A stretch of 60,535 nt of DNA from Acidimicrobiales bacterium (GTDB taxonomy: Bacteria > Actinomycetota > Acidimicrobiia > Acidimicrobiales > JAUJNH01), in NCBI GenBank assembly GCA_030448245.1, contig JAUJNH010000012.1, forward strand, positions 1 to 60,535, written 5' to 3'. The translations under genes and the position numbers were made by a program. This document shows, one piece after another, positions 52,902-60,506 of the stretch. Position 1 is the stretch's first letter. Each line of letters begins with the position of its first letter. A model generated the notes under the pieces. It was not told the origin of the DNA. It worked only from the letters and a program-made list of their open reading frames with translations, and made no database searches.

Positions 52902-53083
52902 CCCTCGTCGCCGGGATCGGCCGCCGGCTCGTCGGCGGCCGACGCCAGCGGGCCGGCCTCGTCGCCGGCCTCCTCCGGGAGGAGGTCTCGGCCCGTGCCG
53001 GCGGCTCCCTGGCCGCGGTGGGTGGTCAGGTGCTCGGCGGCCTCGGGGTCGGCGGGGGTCAGCTGGTCGCGGTCCTTCGGCAT
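52898..53083 (-). CDS. Small acidic protein upstream of recQ
   Basis: About 61 residues from ATG 53083: PKDRDQLTPADPEAAEHLTT, HRGQGAAGTGRDLLPEEAGD, ending in Asp/Glu/Ala-rich sequence. It is unrecognised. The stop overlaps the recQ GTG. An upstream ATG at 53116 could extend it by eleven residues. Confidence 0.45.
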   Translation of the reverse strand: MPKDRDQLTPADPEAAEHLTTHRGQGAAGTGRDLLPEEAGDEAGPLASAADEPAADPGDEG

Positions 53084-53154
53084 GGCGTCCCGGTACCCGG
53101 CGAGCTGGCTCGGCAAGCGGCGTGGAGCGGGGCGAGGTCGGGTACGGGTTCGGC

Positions 53155-53562
53155 ATGGAGCGGGAGACCACCAAGCACAGCCCCCGGATCGACGACCAGA
53201 TGGTCCACGAGAGCGCCGCCATGCTGCAGGGCCTCAGCTTCGACGAGGGCCGGGAAGAGGGCTTCACCCACGAGGCACCCGAGGACCCGGGCGTCGGCCG
53301 GCGCGCCGACGTCGAGATCCCGAACAGCCCGGTCCAGCCGGACGAGGCCGACATGCGGGCCGAGCTGGCCGCGTCACTGCGACCGTCGGCCTTCCCGGGG
53401 AGCGCCGACGAACTCCGGGCCGTGGCCCGGGAGGAGTTCGCCCGCCAGCCGGTGCTCGACCTGCTCGACGCCCTGCCCGATGGCACCTACGCCACGGTGG
53501 CCGAGGTGTGGGAGGCCACCGGCGGCGAGACCGAGCGGCGCGAGGGCACCTACGGGCGGTAG
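53155..53562 (+). CDS. DUF2795-like protein
   Basis: 135 residues. The N-terminal half is polar and acidic. The C-terminal third (ELAASLRPSAFPGSADELRA ... PVLDLLDALPDGTYATVAEV) resembles DUF2795 domains of actinobacteria. Function is unknown. ATG 53155. It is divergent from the recQ pair. Confidence 0.65.
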   Translation: MERETTKHSPRIDDQMVHESAAMLQGLSFDEGREEGFTHEAPEDPGVGRRADVEIPNSPVQPDEADMRAELAASLRPSAFPGSADELRAVAREEFARQPVLDLLDALPDGTYATVAEVWEATGGETERREGTYGR

Positions 53563-53642
53563 CGCCCTCTCGAGAGCTCAGCGCGGCGGCGCCGAGCCCC
53601 TGCAGAAGAAGCTGGCTTCTCGCCGCTCTTGGCGGGAGTGAC

Positions 53643-54134
53643 CTACAGGGCCCCGCTGCCGTCGAGCGGGCGGTGGGGGCAGTCAGGGACGTGGTTGCCG
53701 CGCTCGTAGCAGGTGAGGCCGTCGCCGGGACCTGAGGCCGCGACGGTCGGGGCCGGGCCGGCAGCCGGCACGGGAGCGCCCCCGGCAGGCGAGACGCCGG
53801 CGCCGGCCAGGGCGGCGTGGAGCGCCTCGAACGTGCGGCGGGGGCCCGGCAGCTTGCGCAGCTGCTCGAAGACGGTGCGGAGCCGCACGGGGTCGGCCTG
53901 GGCCAGCTCGCGGCGGGCCCGGGCGGCGACACGCGAGGCCCAGACGACCTGACCCAGGATCACCAGCAGGTTGATGGCGCCGACGACCGACCCGGCCGGG
54001 CGGGGTAGGGCGAGGGAGCCCAGGATCAGCACCCAGGTCCCGATGCGCAGCCCACGGGTCTCGGCGCGCGCCACCCAGCGGGCGGTGACCAGGGCCTGCG
54101 CCTTGATCGCCTGGTCGGGGGTGGGCTGCTGCAC
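53643..54134 (-). CDS. Two-TM membrane protein
   Basis: 163 residues. ARAETRGLRIGTWVLILGSL (TM1), GSVVGAINLLVILGQVVWAS (TM2), a cytoplasmic helix and an Ala/Pro-rich linker, then a terminal CYERGNHVPDCPHRPLDGSG with two Cys. It is unrecognised. GTG 54134 follows a strong AGGAGG site (54143-54148). Confidence 0.65.
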   Translation of the reverse strand: MQQPTPDQAIKAQALVTARWVARAETRGLRIGTWVLILGSLALPRPAGSVVGAINLLVILGQVVWASRVAARARRELAQADPVRLRTVFEQLRKLPGPRRTFEALHAALAGAGVSPAGGAPVPAAGPAPTVAASGPGDGLTCYERGNHVPDCPHRPLDGSGAL

Positions 54135-54247
54135 GGGGGAACCTCCTTGGGAGCGGGCGGCCACCTGCTGCCATCCGTCGCTACCGGATACAACAGCCGG
54201 CGGCCCTCGGAACGTTCCCGGCCGGGCGCCCGGGCAACCGCTACGCG

Positions 54248-54426
54248 ATGGTCCGCCGGACGCCGCTGGGCGAACGGGTGGTGCACGTGGTGAACCTGCG
54301 CCACCCCGGCGACGTTGGACGGCGCCATCGCCGACCTCCTGCTCGAGGCTGGGAGGACGCCGGCCGAGCGATGGCAGCCGAACGCTCCGCTCGTCGGCCC
54401 GGCCCGGCCCGTCCGTCGGCGGGCCG
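54248..54426 (+). other. Possible decayed gene fragment
   Basis: VRRTPLGERVVHVVNLRHPG in one frame and TLDGAIADLLLEAGRTPAER in another look like pieces of a single protein separated by a frameshift. The gap 54135-54438 shows no intact gene. Confidence 0.25.
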
Positions 54427-54432
54427 TAGTGT
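54427..54432 (+). promoter_or_regulatory. Leaderless -10 hexamer
   Basis: TAGTGT ends six bases before GTG 54439. Confidence 0.4.
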
Positions 54433-54438
54433 GCGCGG

Positions 54439-55206
54439 GTGGCACCGTCCTGGCCCTGGTCCCGGTCGACTGGTGGCCGGGTTCGGGGCGAGCCCGGCTC
54501 CGCCAACGGGGCGTCGTCGTTCCACCTCAATTGGCTCCTCGACCCTGACGAGCCCGTGGTGGAGGTGGCGGCGGTGCTCGAGGTGGTCGTGCCCCCGGCC
54601 GTCGACCGCCTCTACTTCTGGGCGCTGCAGGCCTCCTTCCGGGACGGCAGCCGCGACTGCGGCGCGGCCCACGTGGGGCTGCAGTGGAACCGGAACCACC
54701 CGGGCGGCCGGGCCGTGAACTGGGGCGGGTACAGCCCGGACGGCCAGATCCTGGCCGGTACGCCATCGCCCCTTTCCAGCGCCCCCCACGACCCGAACAC
54801 CCGCGACTACCCGTGGGAACCGGGGCGCCGGTACCGGCTGCGCATCGCGCGTGCTCCGGCGCGGCCGGGCCTGTGGCAGGGCGAGGTGACCGACCTGGCG
54901 ACGGGCCGGCCGAGCGTGATCCGCCACCTGGAAGCCGGTGGCGACCGGCTGGACGCGCCGACGGTGTGGTCGGAGGTCTTCGCCCGCTGCGACCACCCGT
55001 CGGTGACGGTCCGCTGGAGCGGCCTCGAGGCGGTCGGCCTGTCGGGGCGGCGGCTGGCGCCGCGGGGCCTGATCGTCAGCTACGAGCCGGGGCGGGCGGG
55101 CGGCTGCGACAACACCACGGTCGCGGCCGACGACCTCGGCATCAGCCAGGTGACCAACACCCGGCGCGCCGTTCCCGCCGGCGCCACGATCGACCTCCCC
55201 CGCTAG
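54439..55206 (+). CDS. Hypothetical protein, beta-rich
   Basis: 255 residues. FHLNWLLDPDEPVVEVAAVL, LYFWALQASFRDGSRDCGAA, HVGLQWNRNHPGGRAVNWGG, YPWEPGRRYRLRIARAP and CDNTTVAADDLGISQVTNTR suggest a beta-sandwich of the DUF3472-like type. No signal peptide. Function is unknown. The start is supported by the TAGTGT hexamer. The 150-base gap after it holds nothing recognisable. Confidence 0.6.
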   Translation: MAPSWPWSRSTGGRVRGEPGSANGASSFHLNWLLDPDEPVVEVAAVLEVVVPPAVDRLYFWALQASFRDGSRDCGAAHVGLQWNRNHPGGRAVNWGGYSPDGQILAGTPSPLSSAPHDPNTRDYPWEPGRRYRLRIARAPARPGLWQGEVTDLATGRPSVIRHLEAGGDRLDAPTVWSEVFARCDHPSVTVRWSGLEAVGLSGRRLAPRGLIVSYEPGRAGGCDNTTVAADDLGISQVTNTRRAVPAGATIDLPR

Positions 55207-55356
55207 CCGGTGGCCGCATGACGGTCGCCCCCGGGCACGCAGCGAATCCCAGAGCAGTAGCCGGGGACGGCCTCCCGCCGCCGGGCTCGCCTCCGCGGCC
55301 AGCAACCTCGGGCCGGCGCCCGGCGCCGCCGATGGCACGGGGGCGAGGCCCGGCGG

Positions 55357-56106
55357 CTACACCGGCCGGGGTGGGCCGAACCGGGCGTCGACGCCTGGTG
55401 CGTAGTGGACGAGCGGCTCACCCTCGGGCGGCGGGAGCCCGGCCGCGTCGGTGATCGACTGCTCGAGCTCGATCACGGTCGCCGAGTGCACCGGCCACGG
55501 CTCGTGCTGCACCGGGATCTGGACGAGCCGGCCCCCGGGCTGGGCGTAGGCCCGCCAGCGGCCGATGAGCTGCGCGTCCCGCTCCGACAGCGTGTCGCCC
55601 ATCGGCGTCCCGGGTTGGACCGAGATGCGGTGGGAGGCCGACCCGCCGGTGATGCGCCGGCTCTCGTAGAGGACGGTGGCGGGCGGCCCGTCCCGTCCGG
55701 TCGCCTCGTCTCCGGCGCCGGTGGCCTCGACCCGCATCCGGGCCGCCAGGTACGGGATGCCGAGGCCGAGGCGGCCGGCGCCGAACGTGGCCAGGCTCTC
55801 GACGTCGAGCGACAGGAACCACAGGCCGTCGCCGCCCTTCGGGTCGCGCACGTAGGTGCGCAGGTTCGTCTCGGGGAATGACGAGAGCCCGGCGACAGCC
55901 GGGGCCCCGGACACCCGGAAGTCCTCGACGAGAAACGGGGTGAGGCCGATCCAGGCGGCGCCGTCGACGACGTCGACCGTGAGCGCCGGCGGCAGCAGGG
56001 CCTGGACCACGTCCGGCTCGTACCGCCAGTGCAGGAACGTGACGTGCCGCCAGCCCTGGTAGACGACCGGGCCCGGAACCTCCTCCTCGGGGCGGTTGCC
56101 GGCCAT
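55357..56106 (-). CDS. DUF2071 (YqjF-like) protein
   Basis: 249 residues. VVYQGWRHVTFLHWRYEPDV, VQALLPPALTVDVVDGAAWI, GLTPFLVEDFRVSGAPAV, SFPETNLRTYVRDPKGGDGL and WFLSLDVESLATFGAGRLGL are the DUF2071 pattern. It has an acetoacetate-decarboxylase-like fold but unknown function. ATG 56106 follows GATGGAGGC. Confidence 0.88.
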   Translation of the reverse strand: MAGNRPEEEVPGPVVYQGWRHVTFLHWRYEPDVVQALLPPALTVDVVDGAAWIGLTPFLVEDFRVSGAPAVAGLSSFPETNLRTYVRDPKGGDGLWFLSLDVESLATFGAGRLGLGIPYLAARMRVEATGAGDEATGRDGPPATVLYESRRITGGSASHRISVQPGTPMGDTLSERDAQLIGRWRAYAQPGGRLVQIPVQHEPWPVHSATVIELEQSITDAAGLPPPEGEPLVHYAPGVDARFGPPRPV

Positions 56107-56187
56107 GCCTCCATCATCCCCGGATCCTGAGGCGGTGAGCGACCTCACGCTCTTCCGGTTGCTGGGGCGCCGGGCTTTGATGGTCTC

Positions 56188-56250
56188 ATGATCGTCCGCC
56201 CACCCACCCAGGAGGCCCGCATGCCGGCTCAGCTCCTGTCGAACCGTTGA
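56188..56250 (+). CDS. Short leader peptide or displaced start of the next gene
   Basis: ATG 56188 encodes 20 residues. An internal ATG at 56221, directly after AGGAGGCCCGC, encodes MPAQLLSNR and stops at 56248-56250, overlapping the TTG of the reductase (TTGA). Either it is a coupled leader peptide, or a one-base deletion has split the reductase start. Confidence 0.35.
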   Translation: MIVRPPTQEARMPAQLLSNR

Positions 56251-56996
56251 CCGCGCTGTCGCCCAAGCAGGACGAGCTGTGCCAGCAGAGCAGCTGGGAC
56301 TTCAGCGACCTGCGGGCGCTCGTCGTCAACTGCACCTTGAAGCGCTCGCCGGAGCCGTCGCACACCCAGGGCCTGGCCGACCGGTCCATCGAGATCATGC
56401 GCCGCCAAGGAGTCACCGTCGACGTGATCCGGGCCGTCGACCACGACATCGCCACCGGCCTCTGGCCCGACATGACCGAGCACGGCTGGGACCGCGACGA
56501 GTGGCCGGAGATCTTCGAACAGGTGATGGCGGCCGACATCCTCGTGCTGACCTCGGCCATCTGGCTGGGCGAGAAGACCTCGGTCTGCACCCGGGTCATC
56601 GAGCGCCTGTACGGCAACTCGAGCCTGCTCAACAGCGCCGGGCAGTACGCCTACTACGGCAGGGTGGGGGGCTGCCTCATCACGGGCAACGAGGACGGCG
56701 TCAAGCACTGCGCCATGAACATCCTGTACTCGCTCCAGCACCTCGGCTACGCCATCCCGCCACAGGCCGATGCCGGCTGGGTCGGCGAGGCCGGCCCGGG
56801 GCCCTCCTACTTGGACCCCGACTCGGGCGGTCCCGAGAACGACTTCACCAACCGCAACCTCACGTTCATGACGTGGAACCTGCTCCACCTCGCCCGGATG
56901 CTGAAGGACGCCGGCGGGATCCCCGCGCACGGCAACCAGCGCTCCGAGTGGGACGCCGGCTGCCGCTTCGACTTCTCCAACCCCGAGCACCGCTGA
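56247..56996 (+). CDS. Flavodoxin-fold NAD(P)H-dependent oxidoreductase
   Basis: 249 residues. LRALVVNCTLKRSPEPSHTQ (FMN phosphate loop, ~23-42), DILVLTSAIWLGEKTSVCTR, GGCLITGNEDGVKHCAMNIL (FMN isoalloxazine loop) and NLTFMTWNLLHLARMLKDAG. It is like the NADPH-dependent FMN reductase family but not ArsH. The TTG start has no own ribosome-binding site; the nearest AGGAGG belongs to the leader ATG. The electron acceptor is unknown. Confidence 0.85.
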   Translation: MTALSPKQDELCQQSSWDFSDLRALVVNCTLKRSPEPSHTQGLADRSIEIMRRQGVTVDVIRAVDHDIATGLWPDMTEHGWDRDEWPEIFEQVMAADILVLTSAIWLGEKTSVCTRVIERLYGNSSLLNSAGQYAYYGRVGGCLITGNEDGVKHCAMNILYSLQHLGYAIPPQADAGWVGEAGPGPSYLDPDSGGPENDFTNRNLTFMTWNLLHLARMLKDAGGIPAHGNQRSEWDAGCRFDFSNPEHR

Positions 56997-57062
56997 GGAC
57001 TGCAGCAGCAGGTGATTCCCAGGGGTCGAGACGGCACGGAGGCGCCGGCACCTCCTCCGGCC

Positions 57063-57150
57063 TCAGTCGTAGGTGCGGATGGCCCGGACGTTCGCGGCCA
57101 CCAGAAGAGCCCCGGCGACGGCGACGACGTCTTGTCGAAGTAGCCACCCT
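57063..57150 (-). pseudogene. Possible transporter C-terminal remnant downstream of arsI
   Basis: Minus frame LLRQDVVAVAGALLVAANVRAIRTYD-stop reads like the last TM helix and tail of a permease. No start or upstream frame remains between this and arsI. The 303-base stretch 56997-57299 otherwise holds nothing recognisable. Confidence 0.25.
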
Positions 57151-57299
57151 CGATGTCTCGACCAGGAAGAGGGCGGCGCTCCCGAACGACGACGCCAGGA
57201 GCAGGCGCTGGGCAGCTGGAAGCGGGCGTTAGCCCTGGCCCCGCAGGTGTCGATCCGGCGAGGCCGTCCGAACCGGTCAAGCCGCGGGAGGCGCCGGCA

Positions 57300-57752
57300 T
57301 CAGCAGCAGCGGGCGGCGGCTTCGGGCACCGAGGCGCAGCGCAGGGGGTCGTCGGTCTGGTCGTCGACCTTGGCCGAGCTCTGGCCGAAGGCGTCGGTGT
57401 CGACGAGGACGGTGTAGATCTCCCATGCGCCGTCGGGGCCGTCCACCCACACCTTGTCCTGCTTCGCGAAGCAACAGGTGCCGGACTCCTCCAGGGAGCC
57501 GACGCCCTCGTCGCGGAGGCGCTGCTGGTGCTGCCACACCGTGTCGCTGTCCTCGACCTCGACGCCGAGGTGGTTGAGACGGGCGCTCGCCTCGGCCTTC
57601 TCGAACAGGACGAGCTTGAGGGGCGGGTCGGCGATCGCGAAGTTGGCGTACCCGGGCCGGCGCTTGGCCGGCTCGGTGGCGAAGAGCTTGGTGTAGAAGT
57701 CGACGGCCTGGTCGATGTCGGGGACGTTGAGGGCGAGCTGGACTCGGGACAC
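57300..57752 (-). CDS. arsI: ArsI/CadI-family C-As lyase (VOC fold)
   Basis: 150 residues. SRVQLALNVPDIDQAVDFYT, KLFATEPAKRRPGYANFAIA, LKLVLFEKAEASARLNHLGV, the vicinal-cysteine segment GTCCFAKQDKVWVDGPDGAW, and EIYTVLVDTDAF are diagnostic. ArsI demethylates trivalent methylarsenicals; mycobacterial CadI is the cadmium-induced homologue. GTG 57752 has GGAGG upstream. It is divergent from arsR1 across a 76-base operator region. The Cys-Cys C-terminus (AAARCC) is typical of the actinobacterial group. Confidence 0.92.
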   Translation of the reverse strand: MSRVQLALNVPDIDQAVDFYTKLFATEPAKRRPGYANFAIADPPLKLVLFEKAEASARLNHLGVEVEDSDTVWQHQQRLRDEGVGSLEESGTCCFAKQDKVWVDGPDGAWEIYTVLVDTDAFGQSSAKVDDQTDDPLRCASVPEAAARCC

Positions 57753-57774
57753 GGGATGACCTCCGGATCGGCTA

Positions 57775-57788
57775 ACGTATGGATACTG
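57775..57788. promoter_or_regulatory. ArsR operator half-set A (shared 14-mer)
   Basis: ACGTATGGATACTG in the arsI-arsR1 gap matches the reverse complement of the 58300-58313 operator at 12 of 14 positions, with core GTATGGATAC palindromic apart from the centre. Confidence 0.55.
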
Positions 57789-57796
57789 GTCAATGT

Positions 57797-57812
57797 ATCG
57801 ACAGCTGTCGAT
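57797..57812. promoter_or_regulatory. 16-base perfect palindrome upstream of arsR1
   Basis: ATCGACAGCTGTCGAT is perfectly symmetric and ends 16 bases before ATG 57829. It is a second candidate ArsR-binding site. Confidence 0.55.
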
Positions 57813-57828
57813 GGAGTCAAGAGGTTCG

Positions 57829-58161
57829 ATGAAGAGGATCGCCACCATCGAGGAGTGCTGCCCTCCGCTCCTGTCGGCGGCGCTGGATGAGCCCGACGCC
57901 GAGGTGCTGGCATCGGCGTTCAAGGCGCTGGCAGACCCCGTCCGTCTTCGGCTCCTGTCGCTCATCGCCGCGGCGCCCGAGGGGACGGCCTGCAGCTGTG
58001 ATCTGGAGGAGCCGGTGGGCAAGTCCCAGCCCACCGTGTCGCACCACCTCTCGGTACTGGCCGACGCCGGCCTGATCACCAAGGTGAAGGTCGGCCGATG
58101 GGTCAACTGCACGGTCGTGCCGGCGCGACTGGAGCAGCTCAGGAACGTCTTGCGCGCCTGA
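57829..58161 (+). CDS. arsR: ArsR/SmtB-family metalloregulator 1
   Basis: 110 residues. KRIATIEECCPPLLSAAL contains a Cys-Cys pair near the N-terminus. ADPVRLRLLSLIAAAPEGTA then CSCDLEEPVGKSQPTVSHHL includes a CxC As(III)-type site in the alpha-3 helix and the HTH. KVKVGRWVNCTVVPARLEQL is the wing. It represses until As(III) or another soft metal binds. ATG 57829. Binding sites lie on either side of the -10 region of the divergent arsI promoter. Confidence 0.9.
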   Translation: MKRIATIEECCPPLLSAALDEPDAEVLASAFKALADPVRLRLLSLIAAAPEGTACSCDLEEPVGKSQPTVSHHLSVLADAGLITKVKVGRWVNCTVVPARLEQLRNVLRA

Positions 58162-58299
58162 CCGCACGACGTTCGAGGTGACACGGCGGCCCTCAGGTCT
58201 GCGGAGACGTTGGCGGGAGGCCGACGGCACGGCCGGAGTGGGTTCATGGCCGCCGCCGGTTCACGAACTGTGCGCTTGACGACCAAGATCTTCATCGAG

Positions 58300-58313
58300 C
58301 AGTATCCATACTG
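58300..58313. promoter_or_regulatory. Operator abutting the arsR2 start
   Basis: CAGTATCCATACTG has arms CAGTAT and ATACTG and ends one base before ATG 58314, so arsR2 has no room for a ribosome-binding site and is probably leaderless. Confidence 0.65.
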
Positions 58314-58631
58314 ATGGGGGTGCATGTGGACCGGCCGACCCTCCATCACGTGAAGGCCCTCGCCGAGCCGCTGCGGTGGCGGATCGTGCAGCTGCTGGCC
58401 GCTGAGGAGCTGTGCGTCTGTCACCTCGTCGACGAGCTCGGCGTTCCGCAACCGCTTGTCAGCCATCACCTCAAGGTCCTTCGCCAGGCTGGTCTGGTCG
58501 AGTCGTCGAAGTACCGGTACTGGACCTACTACCGGCTGCGCGCCGAGGCGCTCGCCGGCGCTGGCCGCACGCTGCTCGAGCTCGCCGAGGCTGCACCGCC
58601 AGCCGACAGCCGGCGCCGGCCGTGCTGTTGA
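58314..58631 (+). CDS. arsR: ArsR/SmtB-family metalloregulator 2
   Basis: 105 residues. HHVKALAEPLRWRIVQLLAA then EELCVCHLVDELGVPQPLVS includes the classical ELCVCxL As(III) site. HHLKVLRQAGLVESSKYRYW is the recognition helix and wing, and the C-terminus is RRRPCC. ATG 58314 adjoins the operator. It overlaps aqpS by ten bases. Confidence 0.93.
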   Translation: MGVHVDRPTLHHVKALAEPLRWRIVQLLAAEELCVCHLVDELGVPQPLVSHHLKVLRQAGLVESSKYRYWTYYRLRAEALAGAGRTLLELAEAAPPADSRRRPCC

Positions 58632-59341
58632 CCCTGTCTCCGGCCTTGGCCCGCAAGGCCGGCGCAGAAGCGGTCGGCACCGGGCTCCTCGTCGCCGTCG
58701 TCGTCGGCTCGGGGATCTTCGCCTCCCGGCTCTCCGAGGACCCGGGGCTGCAGCTGCTCGAGAACTCGATCGCCACCGCCGGTGGGCTCCTCGCCCTGAT
58801 CCTCGCCTTTGGCTCGGTCTCCGGCGCCCACTTCAACCCCGTGGTGTCCCTCGCCGACCGGATCCTCGGCGGCCTGACCACGCGTGAGCTCGCCGCCTAC
58901 GTCGCGGCCCAGGTCGTCGGGGCCTGCGCCGGGGCCATCGTCGCCAACCTCATGTTCGACCTCGATGCCGTCACCCTGTCCACCCGAGCGCGGGACACGA
59001 GCGGACTGCTCCTGGGGGAGGTGGTCGCCACCTTCGGGCTCGTGATGGTCATCCTCGGCGTCGTCCGCTCCGGCCGGTCGGCTGCGGCGCCCTTCGCCGT
59101 CGCCGGGTACATCGCCGCGGCCTACTGGTTCACCTCGTCCACAAGCTTCGCCAACCCCGCCGTCACCATCGGTCGCACCCTCAGCAACACCTTTGCGGGC
59201 ATCCAGCCCGCCTCGGCCCCCGGGTTCGTCGCCGCCCAGCTCGCCGGCGGGCTGGTGGCCGTGGCCCTGGCCCGCCTCCTGTTCCCCGACGCCCCCGCCC
59301 GCGACCTCGTCGTCCCCCACGAGCACTCCACCGCCGCCTGA
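58622..59341 (+). CDS. aqpS: Arsenite-channel aquaporin (AqpS-type MIP)
   Basis: About 239 residues, six TM helices. First NPA box SGAHFNPVVSLADRIL has NPV; second SFANPAVTIGRTLSNTFAGI has NPA. ALARKAGAEAVGTGLLVAVV opens the fold. In arsenic operons such MIPs let As(III) made by ArsC flow out of the cell. GTG 58622 is chosen within arsR2's end; a TTG at 58628 is possible. It is 12 bases before arsC. Confidence 0.9.
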   Translation: MLLTLSPALARKAGAEAVGTGLLVAVVVGSGIFASRLSEDPGLQLLENSIATAGGLLALILAFGSVSGAHFNPVVSLADRILGGLTTRELAAYVAAQVVGACAGAIVANLMFDLDAVTLSTRARDTSGLLLGEVVATFGLVMVILGVVRSGRSAAAPFAVAGYIAAAYWFTSSTSFANPAVTIGRTLSNTFAGIQPASAPGFVAAQLAGGLVAVALARLLFPDAPARDLVVPHEHSTAA

Positions 59342-59353
59342 AGGAGCCCCAGG

Positions 59354-60001
59354 ATGTCATCGATCGAAGACCGCTCCGCCGACCAACGCCTCGCCCTTCG
59401 CTCCGCCGCCACCAAGCTGCACCAGGAGTTCGAGGGCATCTTCGGCACCGAGACCATCGAGCGGTTCCTCGCCACCAGCTACGACCAGTTCGCCGGCAGC
59501 GCCCGCGTCGCCACGTTCCTGCCGCTCCTGGCCGAACGGTTCGCCCGTCAGCGGCTCACCGCCCTCGCCAGGGTCGAGGGCAAGGCCAGCGACGGCCTCC
59601 CCACCGTCCTGTTCCTCTGCGTCCACAACGCCGGCCGCTCCCAGATGGCCCTCGGGTGGTTCAACCACCTCGCCAGCGGACGAGCCGTCGCCTGGTCCGG
59701 CGGCTCGGAACCGGGCAAGGAGGTCAACCCCTCCGCAGTCCTCGCCATGGCCGAGATCGGCATCGACATCGCCCAGGAGTTCCCCAAGCCCTGGACCGAC
59801 GAGATCGTCCAAGCCGCCGACGTCGTCATCACCATGGGCTGCGGCGACGCCTGCCCCCTCTTTCCCGGCACGCGCTACGCGGACTGGGAGCTCGCTGACC
59901 CGGCCGGACAGGACGTCGAAGCCGTCCGGCCCATCCGCGACGAGATCGAACGGCGCGTGCGCCACCTCCTCGACTCGCTCGGGGTCGCCCCGGCCCGCTG
60001 A
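59354..60001 (+). CDS. arsC: Arsenate reductase with N-terminal helical domain
   Basis: 215 residues. The N-terminal ~75 are helical (FGTETIERFLATSYDQFAGS, FLPLLAERFARQRLTAL). They resemble the three-helix domain of actinobacterial two-domain ArsC. The LMW-phosphatase-like domain has LFLCVHNAGRSQMALGWFNH (P-loop Cys ~87), PKPWTDEIVQAADVVITMGC and GDACPLFPGTRYADWELADP. It reduces As(V) to As(III) with mycothiol or thioredoxin. ATG 59354 follows AAGGAGCCCAGG. Confidence 0.94.
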   Translation: MSSIEDRSADQRLALRSAATKLHQEFEGIFGTETIERFLATSYDQFAGSARVATFLPLLAERFARQRLTALARVEGKASDGLPTVLFLCVHNAGRSQMALGWFNHLASGRAVAWSGGSEPGKEVNPSAVLAMAEIGIDIAQEFPKPWTDEIVQAADVVITMGCGDACPLFPGTRYADWELADPAGQDVEAVRPIRDEIERRVRHLLDSLGVAPAR

Positions 60002-60005
60002 GGCC

Positions 60006-60506
60006 ATGGCACTCGCTGAGTCCAATCGGCTCGACCTCTTGCGTCTCGCTGCGAAGTTGGTCCTGGGTGACGGGTTCCGCCCTGATGCCGCGGTCACCAA
60101 GGCCGTCGATCTCGTCGCGAAGGGTGTCGAGGGCGAGGCGACTCTTGCGCTGGCGATCCTGCCAGCGGACCCGCGCAGACTTGACAGCAGCGAGGTTGAA
60201 GCCCTCTTCCAAGCGATGCTGGACGAACACGGGCTGCGGGTGGTTGCGCCGGCAGAGGACGGATGGCTGAGGGCTCGCTGGCTTGCAGAACTCATGCTGG
60301 CGGGCGTCATCGAGCCTTCTACGGGCGCCTGGCATCTCTGGCAGCTCTGGGAGGCGGCGGACGACGAGTTGACATGGATGCTTCAACTCCACGAAAAGTG
60401 GGAGTCGTCGGTCGGAAGTGCTCGGCTGCAGATCGAACGGGAGATGCTGGCCTTCGCGCCCACCGTCATCGAGGGGGCCGACCGACGACTCAGTGACCGC
60501 CAATAG
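60006..60506 (+). CDS. Hypothetical protein at the end of the ars operon
   Basis: 166 residues, helical: ALAESNRLDLLRLAAKLVLG, DAAVTKAVDLVAKGVEGEAT, TGAWHLWQLWEAADDELTWM and LEKWESSVGSARLQIEREML-like segments. No cysteine cluster or known arsenic motif. ATG 60006 lies four bases after arsC, so it may be cotranscribed. Base composition is less GC-rich than the upstream genes, hinting at a different origin. Confidence 0.65.
   Translation: MALAESNRLDLLRLAAKLVLGDGFRPDAAVTKAVDLVAKGVEGEATLALAILPADPRRLDSSEVEALFQAMLDEHGLRVVAPAEDGWLRARWLAELMLAGVIEPSTGAWHLWQLWEAADDELTWMLQLHEKWESSVGSARLQIEREMLAFAPTVIEGADRRLSDRQ

Noticed and set aside
59193..60506. 437-codon open frame spanning arsC
   Set aside because: The first ~270 codons are a Pro/Ser/Arg-rich shadow of aqpS and arsC. 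Only the part from ATG 60006 looks like a protein.
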